From Typhlomys cinereus (Eukaryota; Chordata; Mammalia; Rodentia; Platacanthomyidae), in contig JALPQD010000390.1 of the NCBI GenBank assembly GCA_023101885.1, positions 248,001-312,000 on the forward strand: DNA of 64,000 bases. The letters are read 5' to 3'. Numbering within the stretch: the stretch's first letter is position 1; every line of letters begins with the position of its first letter. Below are positions 26,119-38,600 of the stretch, in pieces. The translations under genes and the position numbers were made by a program. A model generated the notes under the pieces. That model saw only the letters and a list, made by a program, of their open reading frames with translations. It ran no database searches and had not been told where the DNA came from.

Positions 26119-26456
26119 TTTAGCAGTCTCAGGGACTCATGGGGATCCATTGAGACCTTTGAGGGTGGGGATAAGCAGGAGTGAAGTCAACGTCATGGAC
26201 TCCAGGAGTCAGGAGAGTGGCAAAGCAGGCTTGCAGAGTCATTTATTGTAGATGCCAGGCTGCTTATATGCCCCACACAACATTCCATAAGTTCAAGTGG
26301 GAGCTTTTGCTGTGATGGCCTGTCTGGGTTGCTCTTCTCAGTTAGGCGGTTTGACATCAGCACTAGGCACTGCAGCAGATTCTAGCTTGGGAAAGTTGCA
26401 TCCATGCACATGGCCCATACAGACAATACAAATCTGCCTGGACTATTCCCTCTACA
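26119..26456 (-). repeat. 3' LTR of provirus B
   Basis: It aligns with 32091-32416 throughout: the tagcagtct start, gataagcagg, gtcatttattg (AATAAA on the minus strand), gcttatatg (TATA-like), aacattccataagtt, and the ctctaca end. The sequence after it (tattcatcctttct) would be a poor polypurine tract. Confidence 0.85.
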
Positions 26457-27131
26457 TATTCATCCTTTCTGTTTATTTTCACAGCCATCAGAGCCAGAGT
26501 TCTTTGCTCTGACCTTGTTGACCCTGCCTCAGAGGGCGTCCAGCATGATGGACCATGCCTGTCTTAGGTTGTCCTGTCTCACAGGATCTTACCCACCATT
26601 GACTACTGACCTTCAACAGATCTCACCTCTGGAAGGCATGTCAGAATATGTGGATGTTAGATTAGACCATGGCCTCATGAATCTTTGCAATCAAAGCTTG
26701 AACCACATCTCTAGGGGGACATGGCTTGAATGTTCAAGGGTAACCTGTATCATGGCCTTGTTGATGGAGTACTGCTGCCAGATGTGCTAAAGGAGACACT
26801 TAAGCAATATAATTAATTAAAAAACACTTCCCCCTATGATAGCACAAATTACAATCTAGAAGAGATTAAACAATCTAGGGATTAAAAGGATTAAAGTTGT
26901 TCCAGATTCTGGTTTCAAACCCAGTATCTACAGGTAGGGGAGCCACATGCATCATGTTAATATGTTCTATCTGTTAACTCAAAGTCAGTGAGTAATTAAG
27001 GAAGGCCATGTGGAGGAATGTCAATGGTCAGAGAAGGCAAGAGCAAACCTATAGTGACTTGAAGGCCAGGTCAGACACCTGTTGAAAATATGTAGCCAAA
27101 CCTGTGGTGGATTGTGATATGAGATCAATAT
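26457..27131 (-). other. Provirus B interior, left part
   Basis: This stretch is single-copy within the window and has no satellite units. A 128-codon plus-strand frame (26404-26790) starts inside the LTR and has no recognisable domain; I treat it as chance. Minus-strand pyrimidine/purine blocks (cttccccctatg near 26827) could be an old polypurine tract. No protein similarity is recognised. Confidence 0.5.
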
Positions 27132-27137
27132 ATTGTC

Positions 27138-27593
27138 TGTTGCCAAATACCCACTGGGCCAGCTGGGGAAAGAAAGGGGAGACAGCAGGGCCTCGAGGCT
27201 CACGGTGAATGGGCAAGCCAGTGACAGGGTTACCAACCAGCCCCCAGGAATCACGTGAGAAGCAGCAGTGGACGAGTTGCTGCAGATTCAGATTTATTCA
27301 GGAAATGTTTGGACTTATATGGGGTCACGTCCAATCAGGTATTGGCATCCCTCTACTCTGGGGAGGAGAGACCATCCACCAATCATTTAGCTATTTACTA
27401 TGTGTCCAGGTTAGATGGCCGCTTCCCATTGGTTGTTCATCCCTCCTTCCCATTGGTTGTTCATCCCTCCGCCTGTATGGTTCCTATATTGGGATATGTC
27501 TGGAGCATGTCTGAACTTGTTCAGGCTTGTCTGTAGCCAGACCTCTGGATTTGGGAGCCTGGGCTAAAGTCTCCATGAATAGATAGTGCCACA
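27138..27593 (-). mobile_element. Solo LTR of family C inside provirus B
   Basis: A 456-bp LTR with tgttgcc...gtgccaca termini is flanked by a perfect 6-bp duplication, attgtc (27132-27137 and 27594-27599). On the minus strand it has CATATAAG (TATA-like) followed by AATAAAT (revcomp of tttattcagg). It is closely related to the LTRs at 43954-44418, 46957-47488 and 55906-56326. The motif cccattggttgttcatccctc is tandemly duplicated (27425-27470). As a solo LTR it records recombination between two LTRs after insertion into the older provirus B. Confidence 0.93.
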
Positions 27594-27599
27594 ATTGTC

Positions 27600-28814
27600 C
27601 ATAACCTGTGAGCATACCCAATGTGATGTTAAGACCATACTGAAGGTTGAGGAAGGCTTGTGCTTCTGCCTAATCATCATATACAGAAGGCCAATTCAGG
27701 AAAAATGGCCAGCTCCAAGACTGCCTCTAGGAGATGATACTAATCATACTGGGTTTGGAGATGCATGGCCCATTGGTGCAGAACCTGTTCAAAATAAGGG
27801 GAGTCAAGGGCTTATTCATTGGCCGCCTTACAAATCAGTGAAAGGTCAGCAAGTGGGGTAGGCACCCAAGGCTGTCATCTTGTCAGGGTCTATGATTTTC
27901 CACTGGGCAGAATAAACATATGGGAATCCACAGGGGTGAGCCTGCTGATGGATAAATACAAAGACACCCACAACTCCAGTGGTTAGGACAGGTATATGTC
28001 AAAGGTATTCTGTCATTGTAAAACCATTAAAGTGTATAAAATGAAGGAAAGAATTAAATGAGGCATATCTGAGGAAGTCTTAAATCTAGTTGGAGGATGG
28101 CATTACAAAGCTCTCCCTGGGGGATCATTTCCTATCTAAGGAGTATAGAGGCCATGTCTAAGAAAATATTGTAACTTAACTCTTTTATATTGAATTTAAG
28201 ATTTGTAATTCTTATCTAGGTCCTTTGCCAAAACTTTTTCTTTAACGTATATGGCCCTTATAATATAAATATAATAGTTAGACTCTATAAAATCTTAAGA
28301 GGTTATGACCTTTAGGAATTAGGATTTAGTGAGTAACCAAATCTCTGTATAATTAAGATGGAGACAATTGAAAAACACCTGAATACATGAAGCTTAATTC
28401 TTAATTTCTAATCTCTGAGGCTCAATGTCTTTTCTTCTATAGCATGGAAGAAGCATAATACATAACATTTCCTTTAACCATCATCTCTAATTTTCAATCT
28501 TCTCATAAACCTAAGATTCCTCAAACCTTCACAACATACTTTAAGATGCTTTTAAGTAACCAAATCATAAAATTCCTATATATAAGCCTTCCCACAAACC
28601 TTATGTACATACTTTAACTTTCTAAGTAACATATTTATTTCCTTTATATCTTTTTTACTTGATGTTTCTCTGCTGTTTTCACATTAACAATACCTCAAGA
28701 AATGTCTTTTAAAAAAAGACATAACAGTAGACCTCACCTTTAAAGGAAATAAAGAGTTGAGACTGATTTGGCAATTGTGTAGACAGTATACATTCATATA
28801 TAATCAATTAAAAT
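27600..28814 (-). other. Provirus B interior, middle part
   Basis: No convincing coding frame is present; a 91-codon plus-strand frame (27586-27861) has no recognisable feature. From about 28380 to 28800 the sequence matches provirus A 8590-8980, including ctatagcatggaagaagcata and ccatcatctctaat. Confidence 0.55.
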
Positions 28815-28823
28815 GTATACTTT

Positions 28824-29124
28824 GAGGGCTGGAGAGGTGGCTCAGGGGTTAAGCCTCTGCCTTGCAGGTGGAAGGTCCCGAGTTCTGATCTTTGGCCCAT
28901 GTATAGATGCCAGGAAGAAGCGGGGGCAGCCTGCGTTTCTGGTCCTGGTAGGGCGGAGCCTGTGAATCCCGGGGCAGAGTAAACAAGGACGTGGAGGCGT
29001 CCATGGTGGTTCCCGAATTCGTCCGTGGTTCTACACAATCACACACATACACGCACACACACACAAACACACACACACACACGCATTCACGCACAATTGA
29101 ATAAATAAAAAAAATTTTAAAAAA
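28824..29124 (+). mobile_element. tRNA-derived SINE, copy 2
   Basis: It has the same head (ggctggagaggtggctcagg), box B region, body and CA-rich tail (29037-29088) as copy 1, ending in ttgaataaataaa. The target duplication gtatacttt is at 28815-28823 and 29125-29133. Its CA tract is interrupted by several other bases. Confidence 0.9.
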
Positions 29125-29133
29125 GTATACTTT

Positions 29134-30843
29134 AAAATCTAAGATATTGAAGCTCTCAACTTACTTAACTACTTTAGCATTAAGCAACCACAAAATTTGT
29201 ATATTTAAAAAATATGAACATTACAATATAAATATAAAAGAAAACTTTTGATTTAAGATAAACAGCCTCAAATCTAGCAAACAGGACAATATAAAGATTC
29301 ATTGGAATCTTCTAAAAGATTCATTGGAATTTCTTCCTTCTGGTATGTATGAGCTCCCTTCCTTGAGGACAAATCTGCTTTCTAATTCCATGTTCCCGTG
29401 TGTACTCCTACTAAGGTGAAACAGGAATTTGAAGCCTCCACCTTAGCCAGACCCTATTCCCTTGAAAAAAACAGAATAAATGTAATCTGGATCTAGCATA
29501 GTCTGTTTTCGGGAGAATCTAAGTGCATTTGGGTCAACTCAGGTTCATGTTTCCCTTTCCTTGCAAGGTTTTGAAGTGAAAATGTTAAATAATTTATAAA
29601 AATTCAGATAATTGTAGTACTTTAAAATCTTTTAGAGCCAAATATACAGATTTATTATCACACAAGTCAGTAAAAGTTTTTTAAATTTTGTAGAGTCCAG
29701 GATATTATTAAATATGGAATAAACCAGCAACACATGGTCATAGGAGAATATCTGTATGTCTGTTTAGATTAACGATCTTTAAAAAAAAAAAAAACCTCTG
29801 CAATTACCAATACCAAGTAGAGCCTCCTCCAAATCCATGAGCTATATTGTTGTTGTATAGAGCCTTTACTAGTACATTAATGTTTTTAACCTTCCAACTT
29901 CTGTTGCAAGAAAGTCCTCAATTTCTGTAGGTTATCTTCAAAAATTTGTCTTTTAAGAATTTTTGAAATACCTCAAAAAGTTATAAATGAACTTATGAGA
30001 AGGGCAGCTAGAAAAAAAAAAAACCTCATGGAATCCATGAGAACCAGGCATGGAACTAAAAATGGACTCATAGAACTAGAGGGCTATGAGGACTAGGGCA
30101 CCAAAGATGGCTGCCAGGGCCACGTATATTTGTACACTTAGGCAATCCCAGGGAAACTGGCTTTTTCTGGTTGGTTAACACCCATTGGGCTCAACCCACT
30201 TGCTCTTAGACCCAGGTGTAGCTAGAGACCAAGTTGTTTGTTGGATATGGAGAGCTCATCTCCATAACCCCTTCATAGAGAACTTGGCTATCTTATTTCT
30301 GGGAGGATTGATTAGTCAGTTCCTCAGTAGGAGTGTTTCATCAGGGTGATTCCAGCTCTGGTCAAAGACCTTCAAAGACCTTAGAGACTGTCCCAGCAAT
30401 GACTGTTTCACACCTGCGTATTGTGCCCCTTAAACTCCTGAGGACCCAGACTACTCAAGGGATGAGGGGCGATGACCACTCTGGGTACTTCCTGCTGGTT
30501 TGGGGCAAAGGAAGTGTGAGTAAATGAGCCTCCACTATGAAGGGCTGAGATGGTCTAGAGGTCTTTGATGGACAAATTTACCACTTTCAGGTCCATCTAA
30601 AAGAGACAAAAACAGATAAATTAAGGCTAAAATATCTACCTGTTATCTTGCCTAAAATAGACATTACCTTTGTCTGATGTAAAAGCCAAGAACTGTAAGT
30701 AATTTCCATATTGAAGACCTTTCTCCCCAGGTAGCTACAAATCTCCAAAGTCACATTCTAATGCCTTCCAAAAAATATGTAAACTGAATCTTGGTGCAAA
30801 ACAATCTAAATTAATTTGCTTCTTCCTTCAGGATTCTTAAAGT
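29134..30843 (-). other. Provirus B interior with inverted segment
   Basis: This is AT-rich sequence without coding potential. The part 29335-29400 is the reverse complement of provirus A 8995-9045, and 29440-29570 is the reverse complement of 31795-31905 in the same element. From about 30330 the sequence returns to plus-strand correspondence with provirus A 7437-7700 (tactcaagggatg, atggtctagaggtctttga). Short A-runs at 29780 and 30013 are unremarkable. Confidence 0.55.
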
Positions 30844-30856
30844 AAAGTGGCACAGG

Positions 30857-31081
30857 GTAACTGGGGAGATGGCTCAGGGATTAAGTCTCTGCCTTGCAGG
30901 CGGAAGGTCCTGAGTTCAGATCCTAGACCCCACATATAGACGCTGGCGGAAGCGGGGGTTGGGGGGGTGGGAGGGCAGCCTGCGTTTTCAGTCCTGGTAG
31001 GGTGGAGCCTGTGAATCCCGGGGCAGAGTAAACAAGGAGGAGGTGGAGGCGTTCATGGTAGTTCCCGAATTCATCCGTGGT

Positions 31082-31128
<47 letters not shown>

Positions 31129-31178
31129 ACATGCACACACGCATACACGCACAACTGAATAAATAATAAAAAAAAAGC
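30857..31178 (+). mobile_element. tRNA-derived SINE, copy 3
   Basis: Head (actggggagatggctcaggg), box B-like gagttcagatcc, body and a CA microsatellite (about 31086-31143, the longest and purest of the three) are followed by aactgaataaataat. The 13-bp duplication aaagtggcacagg is at 30844-30856 and 31179-31191. Provirus A has the matching unoccupied site near 8318 (aaagtgacacaagtc), which confirms the insertion boundaries. Confidence 0.92.
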
Positions 31179-31191
31179 AAAGTGGCACAGG

Positions 31192-32070
31192 TCTTCTGGG
31201 GACCAAGGGAATGTAAAAGAGTATATGCAGGGGACATTGTTTCCTCACATGGAAAGTTCTGAATATCTCCAAGCATTATCTTAGGAACACTGCTCTGCTC
31301 TAAATGAAGAGCCAGCTTTGATTTGTCAGTGAAGCTAGTCTGTTTAACAGCAGATATTTTGTTCTCTGCTTCTTCCTAGTTTAACTCTTTTAAGTTTGTC
31401 ATTACCATTTTCCTCTGCCAAACACTAAGCTTAACTTCAGGGAAGTTTTTAGGACAAGAGCAAAACTTTATTAACCTTTCCACTGAAATATGTTTCTGGC
31501 TTTAACTTTACAGCACAAACTGTCTTTCTTGGTCCTCTATACTATGTGCTTTCTGCTATATGCTATCTGATTCCATCATTCTCAGAAACCTACTTTTTTG
31601 TTGTTTTCTTTCCCTGTCTGCAAGGGAATTTCAAGTTTCTCCGCTTGGGTATGCCTGCTAGTATTCTATCTATCCCCTTAGGCAGATGTCAAGTTTATTA
31701 TTTCCTTTTTTTTTTCTTTCCTTCCTTTCTGCTTTAAAAATAATTTTGTCTGGAAACTCAAAGAAACTACTTAAGTAAGAGGCCAAAACCTTGCATGGAA
31801 AGAGAAACGTGAACCTGAGTTGACCCAAATGGACATAGAATCTCCAGAAAACAGACTATGCTATTTCCAGATTACATTGATTCTGTTTTTTTCCAAGGGA
31901 ATGGGGTCCAGCTAAGGTGGAGGCTTTTTTAAAGAACAGAGATGAGACCAAAAGAATAACAGATGAAACAAGGAATGTATGAGACCCAAATGTCTTGTGC
32001 TTAGTAGGGAACTTCCATCATTCTTAGGCCATGGCCATAAGCTGTGAGTAGGAAAGGGCTTTCATGGAAA
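31192..32070 (-). other. Provirus B leader and interior, right part
   Basis: From 31192 to about 31490 this matches provirus A 8330-8590. After that the two diverge. The part 31795-31905 forms the right arm of an inverted repeat with 29440-29570. No gag start like the one in provirus A is visible between here and the primer-binding site. Confidence 0.5.
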
Positions 32071-32088
32071 CCCCAAGGTGGGGCACCA
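32071..32088 (-). other. Primer-binding site of provirus B (decayed)
   Basis: The minus strand reads TGGTGCCCCACCTTGGGG, two bases after the LTR end. It begins with TGG and keeps the general pattern of a Lys-type site, but with several mismatches, so the tRNA assignment is uncertain. Confidence 0.55.
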
Positions 32089-32090
32089 GA

Positions 32091-32416
32091 TGTAGCAGTC
32101 TTAGGAACCCATGTAGACCCTTCGGGACAGCGATAAGCAGGCATGAATTCAACATCACTGACTCCCGAGTTGCAAAGCAAGCTCTTATGCTTGCAGACTC
32201 ATTTATTGCAAACATTGGGCTGCTTATATATCCCACCCAACATTCCATAAGTTTCAGTGAGAGATTTTGCTGTTTTGTCCTGTCCAATCTGGTCCTCTCA
32301 GTCAGAAGATTCGAGATCAGCACCAGGCACTACAACAGATTCTAACTTGGGGAAGTTGCATTTGTGTATGTGGCCCATATAGACAATACAAGACTTCTTA
32401 GTCCATTCCTCCTACA
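32091..32416 (-). repeat. 5' LTR of provirus B
   Basis: Termini tgtagcag...ctcctaca give TG/CA ends. The minus strand has TATATAAGC (revcomp around 32223-32231) and AATAAA (revcomp of tcatttattgc, 32200-32210). The satellite resumes at 32417 (ctcactgatcactg). Confidence 0.88.
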
Positions 32417-35339
32417 CTCACTGATCACTGTGAGCTATCCATGACCACCATAAGCTTTCTATGGCCATCATAAGCTCACTATGACTACTATGAGCTATGA
32501 CTACTGTGACCACAGTGATTTATGACCACTATGACCTTCCTAATTCAACTTTGAGCTCTCTATGATAACTGTGAGCTCTCTAGGAATACTGTGAGCTCTC
32601 TAGGACCTCTTTGAGCTCTCTATGACAACTGTGAACTCCCTATGACAACTGTGAGCTCTCTATGACCACTATGAGCTATCTATGGCCATTATGCATTCCC
32701 TATGAGCACTATGAGCTATGACCAATATGAGCTCTCTATGACTGCTATGAGGTATAACCAGTATGAGCTCTGTGATGACTGTGTGACCACTGTGAGCTCT
32801 ATATGGCCACAGAGATTTATATCAGCTCTAGGAGCTATGGCCACTATGAGCTCTCTGTGATCAATGTGATTTATGACCACTATGACCTTCCTAATTCAAC
32901 TTTGAGCTATCTATGACAACCATGAACTCTCTATGACAATTGTGAGCTCTCTATGACCGCTGTGAGCAATCTATGACCACAGTAAGATCTCTGTTACCAC
33001 TATGAGCTCTCTATGACAACTGTGAGTGTGCTCTGAACACCGATAACTATCTATGACCTCTGTGCTCTCTCTATGACAAATATGAACTATTACCACTGTG
33101 ATCTCTCTATGACCATGGTGAGCTCTCTTTGACCATATGACCTATGACCACTGTGCAGTCCCTTTATACATTATTAGCTCTCTTTCCACTGTGAGCTATG
33201 ACCATTGTGAGCTCTCTATTACCATTATGGGCTTTGTATGACCACTATTACTTATGACCACTGTGAGTTCCCTATGGCCATTGTGAGCCTTGACCACTAT
33301 GAACTCTGGATGAACACTGTGAGTTCTCTTTGAGTACTGGGAGCTATGAATACTGTTACACTCTATCACTACTGTGAGCTATGACAACTATGAGCTCTCA
33401 ATGACTGCTGTGAGTTCTCTGTGAACACTGTGAGCTATGACCACTGAGAGATCACTATGACCACTGTGAGCTCTCTATGAACACTCTGAGTTCTCAGTTA
33501 CCACATTGAAATCTCTGATGTCTGTGACCTTTCCAGGACCACTTTGGCCTCTCTATGACTACTCTGAGCTATGACCAATGTGAGCTCTCTAAGAACAGTA
33601 TGAGCTTTGGCCACTGAGCTCTCTAAGACAACTATGAACTATGACTGCTGTGAGCTCTCTAAGACCACTATGAGTTCTCTGAGACCAGACTGTGAGCTAT
33701 CTATGATCACTGTGAGCTCTTCATGACGACTGTGATCTTTACATGGCTATTTTCAAATCTATATAACTACTATGTGCTCTCTATGACCACTGTGAACTAT
33801 AACTGACTATGACTGACTGTGAGCTATCTATGATCACTGTGAGCTCTCCATGACTACTGTGATCTTTCTATAGCTATTTTCAACTCTATGTAACCACTAT
33901 GTGCTCTCTGTTATCACTGTGAAATATGACTGACTATGACCACTGTGAACTATGACTGACTATAATCAGTAAGAACTATGAAAATGTGATCTCTGTATGA
34001 CTACTGTGAACTATGGCCTATGTGAGCTCTGTATGACTACAGTTATGACCAGTGTAAGATCTCTATGATCATTGTGAAATACCTGATGATTTTGACCTCT
34101 CTATGACCACTTTGAGCTCTCTGTTACCCTTATTAGCTGTTTATGACCACTGTAAGCTATCATCACTGTGAGCTCCTTATGACCCCTGTGAGTTCTCTTT
34201 GACCACTTAGACACGTCTCATGACTGTGTCCTCTCCATGACCACTATGACTTAAGACCAGCATGAGCTATCACCACTGTGAGCTCTCCATGACAACTATG
34301 AGCAATGACTACTGTGAGCTCTCTAGGACCACTATGAGGTAGAACCTCTATCATAACACTATGAAAATTAGCTCTGTATGTGCACTATGAGGTATGACCA
34401 CTGTGATAACACTATGAGCATTATTAGCTCTGTATGAACACTGTAAGCTCTCTATACCCTCTATGAGCTATAACCACTGTGAAGTTTCTATGACCACTAT
34501 GAGTTCTCTATGACCAGTATTAGTCATGAGCACTGTGAGCTCTCTATGACCACTGTGAGCTCTCTATGGCCATTATGCACTTCCTATGACCACTGTGATC
34601 TTTCCATAGCTATTTGCAACTCTATGTAACCACTATGTGCTCTCTATAACCACTGTGAACTATGACCACCATGAGCTCTCTGTGACCACTGTGACATCTC
34701 TGAGGACTGTAAACTTTTTGTGACCACTTTGAGTTCTATATGACCGCTATGAGCTATGAACACTGTGAGCTCTCTATGATCATTGTGAGCGCTTTATGAC
34801 AACTATGAGTTCTCTATGACCACTGTGATTTCTCTATGACCGGTATGAGCTATGACCACTCTGAGCACTTTATGACCACTGTTAGTTCTCTATGACCATT
34901 ATTAGCTATGACCATTGTGAACACACTATGTACACTATTACCTCTATGAGCACTGAGTTATGACCACTGTGAGCTCTCTATTGCCATTATGAGCTCTTAT
35001 GACAACTATTAGCTATAACAACTGTGAGCTATGGCCATTGTGAGCTCTCCATAACCACTGTGAGCTGTCTCTGACCACTGTGAGCTATGATCATTATGAG
35101 CTCTAGATGACCACTGTGAGCTCTCTATGACTACTGTTAGCTCTCTATGAGCACTGAGAGCTATGATTACTGTGAGCTCACTATGACTATTGGGAGTTCT
35201 CTATGAACACTCTGAATTCTCTACGACCACTTTGAAACTCTGATTGCAGCCTCTGTATGATTACTCTGAACTATGACCACTCTGACCTCTCTAAGATCAG
35301 TATGATCTATGAGCACTGTGAGCTCTCTATGACTACTGT
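32417..35339. repeat. Degenerate 20/16-bp satellite, block 3
   Basis: Same unit as the other blocks. A local duplication of about 125-130 bp is clear from the rare string gctattttcaa...tctatgtaaccactatgtgctc. It occurs at about 33695-33823 and 33824-33950, with a third partial copy near 34590-34670. No other element is visible. Confidence 0.94.
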
Positions 35340-35673
35340 CAGTGTCATAGTTAAGCACAGGTGTCAACTTGACATTTGAAAGTTTGAGCTCTTATACCTT
35401 TTTATATAACTAGTGGTTGAGTTTGGCCCAGAGAAAACCTGCAGGAGATTGTGTAGCTGATAGGGAAGGCCCGGCCTACAATGGGTAGGATTAGGCCCTG
35501 GAATAAATCACGGAGAGCTCATTGAGAGCGTTGACATCCTTCTGTATACTTGTCAAGACATGCTGATCTGGCAAGTAAAGACTGTCTCTCTCTCTCAGCT
35601 ATTACATAGAGATGGTGTGGCCAGTTGCCTTGGCCCTGGTGTTGGTGCATGATGTCCCATCAAGATGGAATAA
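35340..35673. mobile_element. Unclassified interspersed repeat in satellite
   Basis: About 330 bp of non-satellite sequence begins cagtgtcatagttaagcaca, followed by ggtgtcaacttgaca, and ends near catcaagatggaataa. The string aggcccggcctacaatgggtagg and the ggtgtcaacttgaca start recall short non-autonomous rodent hAT-type DNA elements (URR1-like), from memory only. I could not find matching terminal inverted repeats or a clear 8-bp duplication. No coding potential is visible. It could also be an ancient single-copy insert. Confidence 0.4.
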
Positions 35674-38600
35674 GAGCTATGATGAGTATGAACTCTGTGT
35701 GACCACTGTGAGCTATGGACGATATGACTTCTTTATGACCACTGTGAAATCTCTCACTACTCTGACTTCTCTATGACCACTTTGAGCTCCTATGTCCACT
35801 ATGAGCTATAACCACTGTGAACTCTCTATGAGCAGTATTAGCTATGTCCACCGCATTATCTATGAGCAATGTGAGCTTTCTATCACAACAATGAACTGTG
35901 ATCACTGTGAAGATTATTAGCTCTCTGTGATCACTGTGAACTTTAACCACTATGATCTCTCTATGACCACTATGAGCTATGAAATCTTTGAGCTCTCTAT
36001 GGTCACTATGAGATATCTATGACCAATATGAGCTATGAATACTATGTTTTCTATGACCTCTGTGAGCTATGACAACTATGAGCTCTCTATGAAAACAGTG
36101 ACCAATCTAAGTCCACTGTGACTTCTCTATGACCAGTTTGAGCTCGCTATGACCACTGTGAGTTCTCTTTGACCACTATAAGCTATGACTATTGTTAGAT
36201 CTCATTTTCAATTGTGAGCTCTCTATGACAACTGGGAGATATAACCACTGTGAGCTCAATATGACCACTATTAGCTATGACCACTGTGTCCTCTCTCTGA
36301 ACCACTTTGAAGTCTTTGTTTTCATTGTAAGTTCTCTGTAACCATTGTTGCTACGAGCTATATGGCATATGACCATTGTGGACTTTCTATGATCACTATG
36401 AGCTATGACCACTGTGGGCTGTCTATGACCACAATCAACTATGACCACTGTAAGCTCTATAAGACCACTATGAGCTTTGATCACTATTAAGTCTATGTGA
36501 CCACTTTGATCTCTCTCTGAACACTGTGAACTCTCTGTGACCACTGTGAGCTCTCTATGACCTCTAAGCTATGACCACGATGATCTCTCTATGACTACTT
36601 TGTGCCCTCAATGACCACTGTGCGCTTTCTATGTCCACTTTGACTTTTTATGACCATTATGAGTTCTATATGACAATGATGAGCTAAAACCACAGTGAAT
36701 TCTCTGTGACTATTATGAGCTTTCTAAGCTCTGATCTAAAACTACAGTGAGTTCTCCATGACTATTCTGAGCTCTCTAAGACTACTATGAAATATGTACA
36801 GTATGAGCTCTCTATGGTGTCTATGAGTTGTATATAAAAGCTGTGACCTCTCTATGACTACTTTGAGCTCTCTATGACCACTATGATCTCTCTATCACTA
36901 CAGTGAGTTCCTATGACCACTGTGAGCCCTCTATGACCATTATGAGCTATGACCACCGTGAGCTCTGTATGACCACTATGAGCTCTACATGACTATGAGC
37001 TATGACCATGATGAGCTCTCTATGTCTTCTGTGAACTATGACAACTGTGTGTTCTCTATGAGAACTGTAAGCTCATATGACAACTGTGACCTCTCTGTAA
37101 CAACTTTGAGCTCTGTACGACCATTGTGAGGTGTCTATGACTACTGTGAGCCCTCTATGAGCACTATGACCTATGACCACTGTGAGCTCCTTATGACCAC
37201 TATGAGCTTTGTATGACCAATATGAAGTATGACCACTATGAGCTCTGTATGACCAATATGATGTATGACCACTGTGAGCTTTCTCAGACCACTATGAGCT
37301 GTGAACATTGTGAACTTTCTGTGTCCACTAAATCCTGTCTATGGCCACTATGATCTTTGACCACTCTGAGTTCTGTATGGCCTCTATGAGCTCTAAATAA
37401 AAGCTGTGTCCTCTGTATGACTACTTTGAGTTCTCTATGACCACTGTGTTCTCTCTATTATCACTGTGAGATCTTCATGACCACTGTGAGCTCTCTTTGA
37501 GCAGTATGACTTATGACCATTACAAGCTATGATGTCTGTGAACACTCTATGACCACTATCAACTGTGACCACTGTGAGTTCTCTGTGACCACTGTGAGCT
37601 TTCTATGACAACTATGGCCTATGGCCACTATGAGCTTTCTATGATCAACATGAAGTATTAGCACTATTAGCTCTCTAGAGCCACTATGAACTCTCTATGA
37701 GCACTATGAGCAATGAGCAGTATAGGCACTCTATGACCTCTGTGAGCTATGACAACAGTGAACTCTCTATGACAGCAATGAGCTCTCTATAACCCCTGTA
37801 AACAATCTATGAGCACTTTGAGCTCTCTATGACCATTGTGAGTTCTCCATGACTCTGTGTGCTCTCTATGAGCACTGTGAGCCCTCTATGACCATTATGA
37901 GCTATGAGCACTGTGAGCTATCTATGATCACTGTGAACTATGACTACTGTGAGTTTTCTATGACCAATTGGAGCTATGTCCACTGTGAGCACTCTATGAT
38001 CACTGTTTTTTCTCCATGACCACTGCAAGCTATCTATGACAACTGTGAGCTCTCTATTACCACTGTGAGAGCTCTATGACCACTGTGAGCTCTTTATGAG
38101 CAGGATGATATATGATCATTGTGAATATTGTATGACCATTATGAGATATGGCCACTGTGAGCTCTCTGTGGCAACTTTGAGCTCTCTATAACCACTATGA
38201 GATCCCTATGACAATTGTGAGATATGACCACTGTGAGCTCTCTGTTACCACTATAAGTTGTCTATAACCAGTATGATCTATGACCACTTTGAGCTCTCTA
38301 TGACCAACATGAAATGTGACCACTGTTAGCTCTCTATAGCCACTATGAACGCTCTATGATCACTAGAAGAAATGAGCAGTATAAGCTCTCTATGACCGCT
38401 ATGATCTATGACAACAGTGAACCCTCTATGATAACAGAGAGCTTTCTATGACGCCTATAATCTCTCTATGACTACTGTGATCTGTCTATGACCACTATGA
38501 ACTATGACTACTGTGCGTTTTCTATGACCAGTGGGACCTCTCTATGTCCACTGTGAGCTCTCTATGACAACTATGTGTTATGGCCATTTGAACTCTCTAT

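Larger units (their letters stand above)
26119..32416 (-). mobile_element. Provirus B: rearranged non-coding LTR element
   Basis: Related LTRs (26119-26456, 32091-32416) flank about 5.6 kb. A primer-binding site lies next to the right LTR, so the element reads on the minus strand. I found no recognisable gag, pol or env frame. Large parts match the non-coding interior of provirus A but in a different order, and one segment is inverted (see findings). It carries a nested solo LTR and two SINEs. No 6-bp target duplication can be seen, and the left LTR terminus is decayed (tttagcag against tgtagcag). An end has been damaged or the element has recombined. Confidence 0.85.

Noticed and set aside
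26404..26790. 128-codon plus-strand frame in provirus B
   Set aside because: It starts within the LTR, runs antisense to the element, and has no recognisable motif.
26113..32424. A 6-bp target duplication for provirus B
   Set aside because: Hexamers next to the LTR ends (cttgat and ctcact) do not match, and shifting the left boundary by a few bases does not help.
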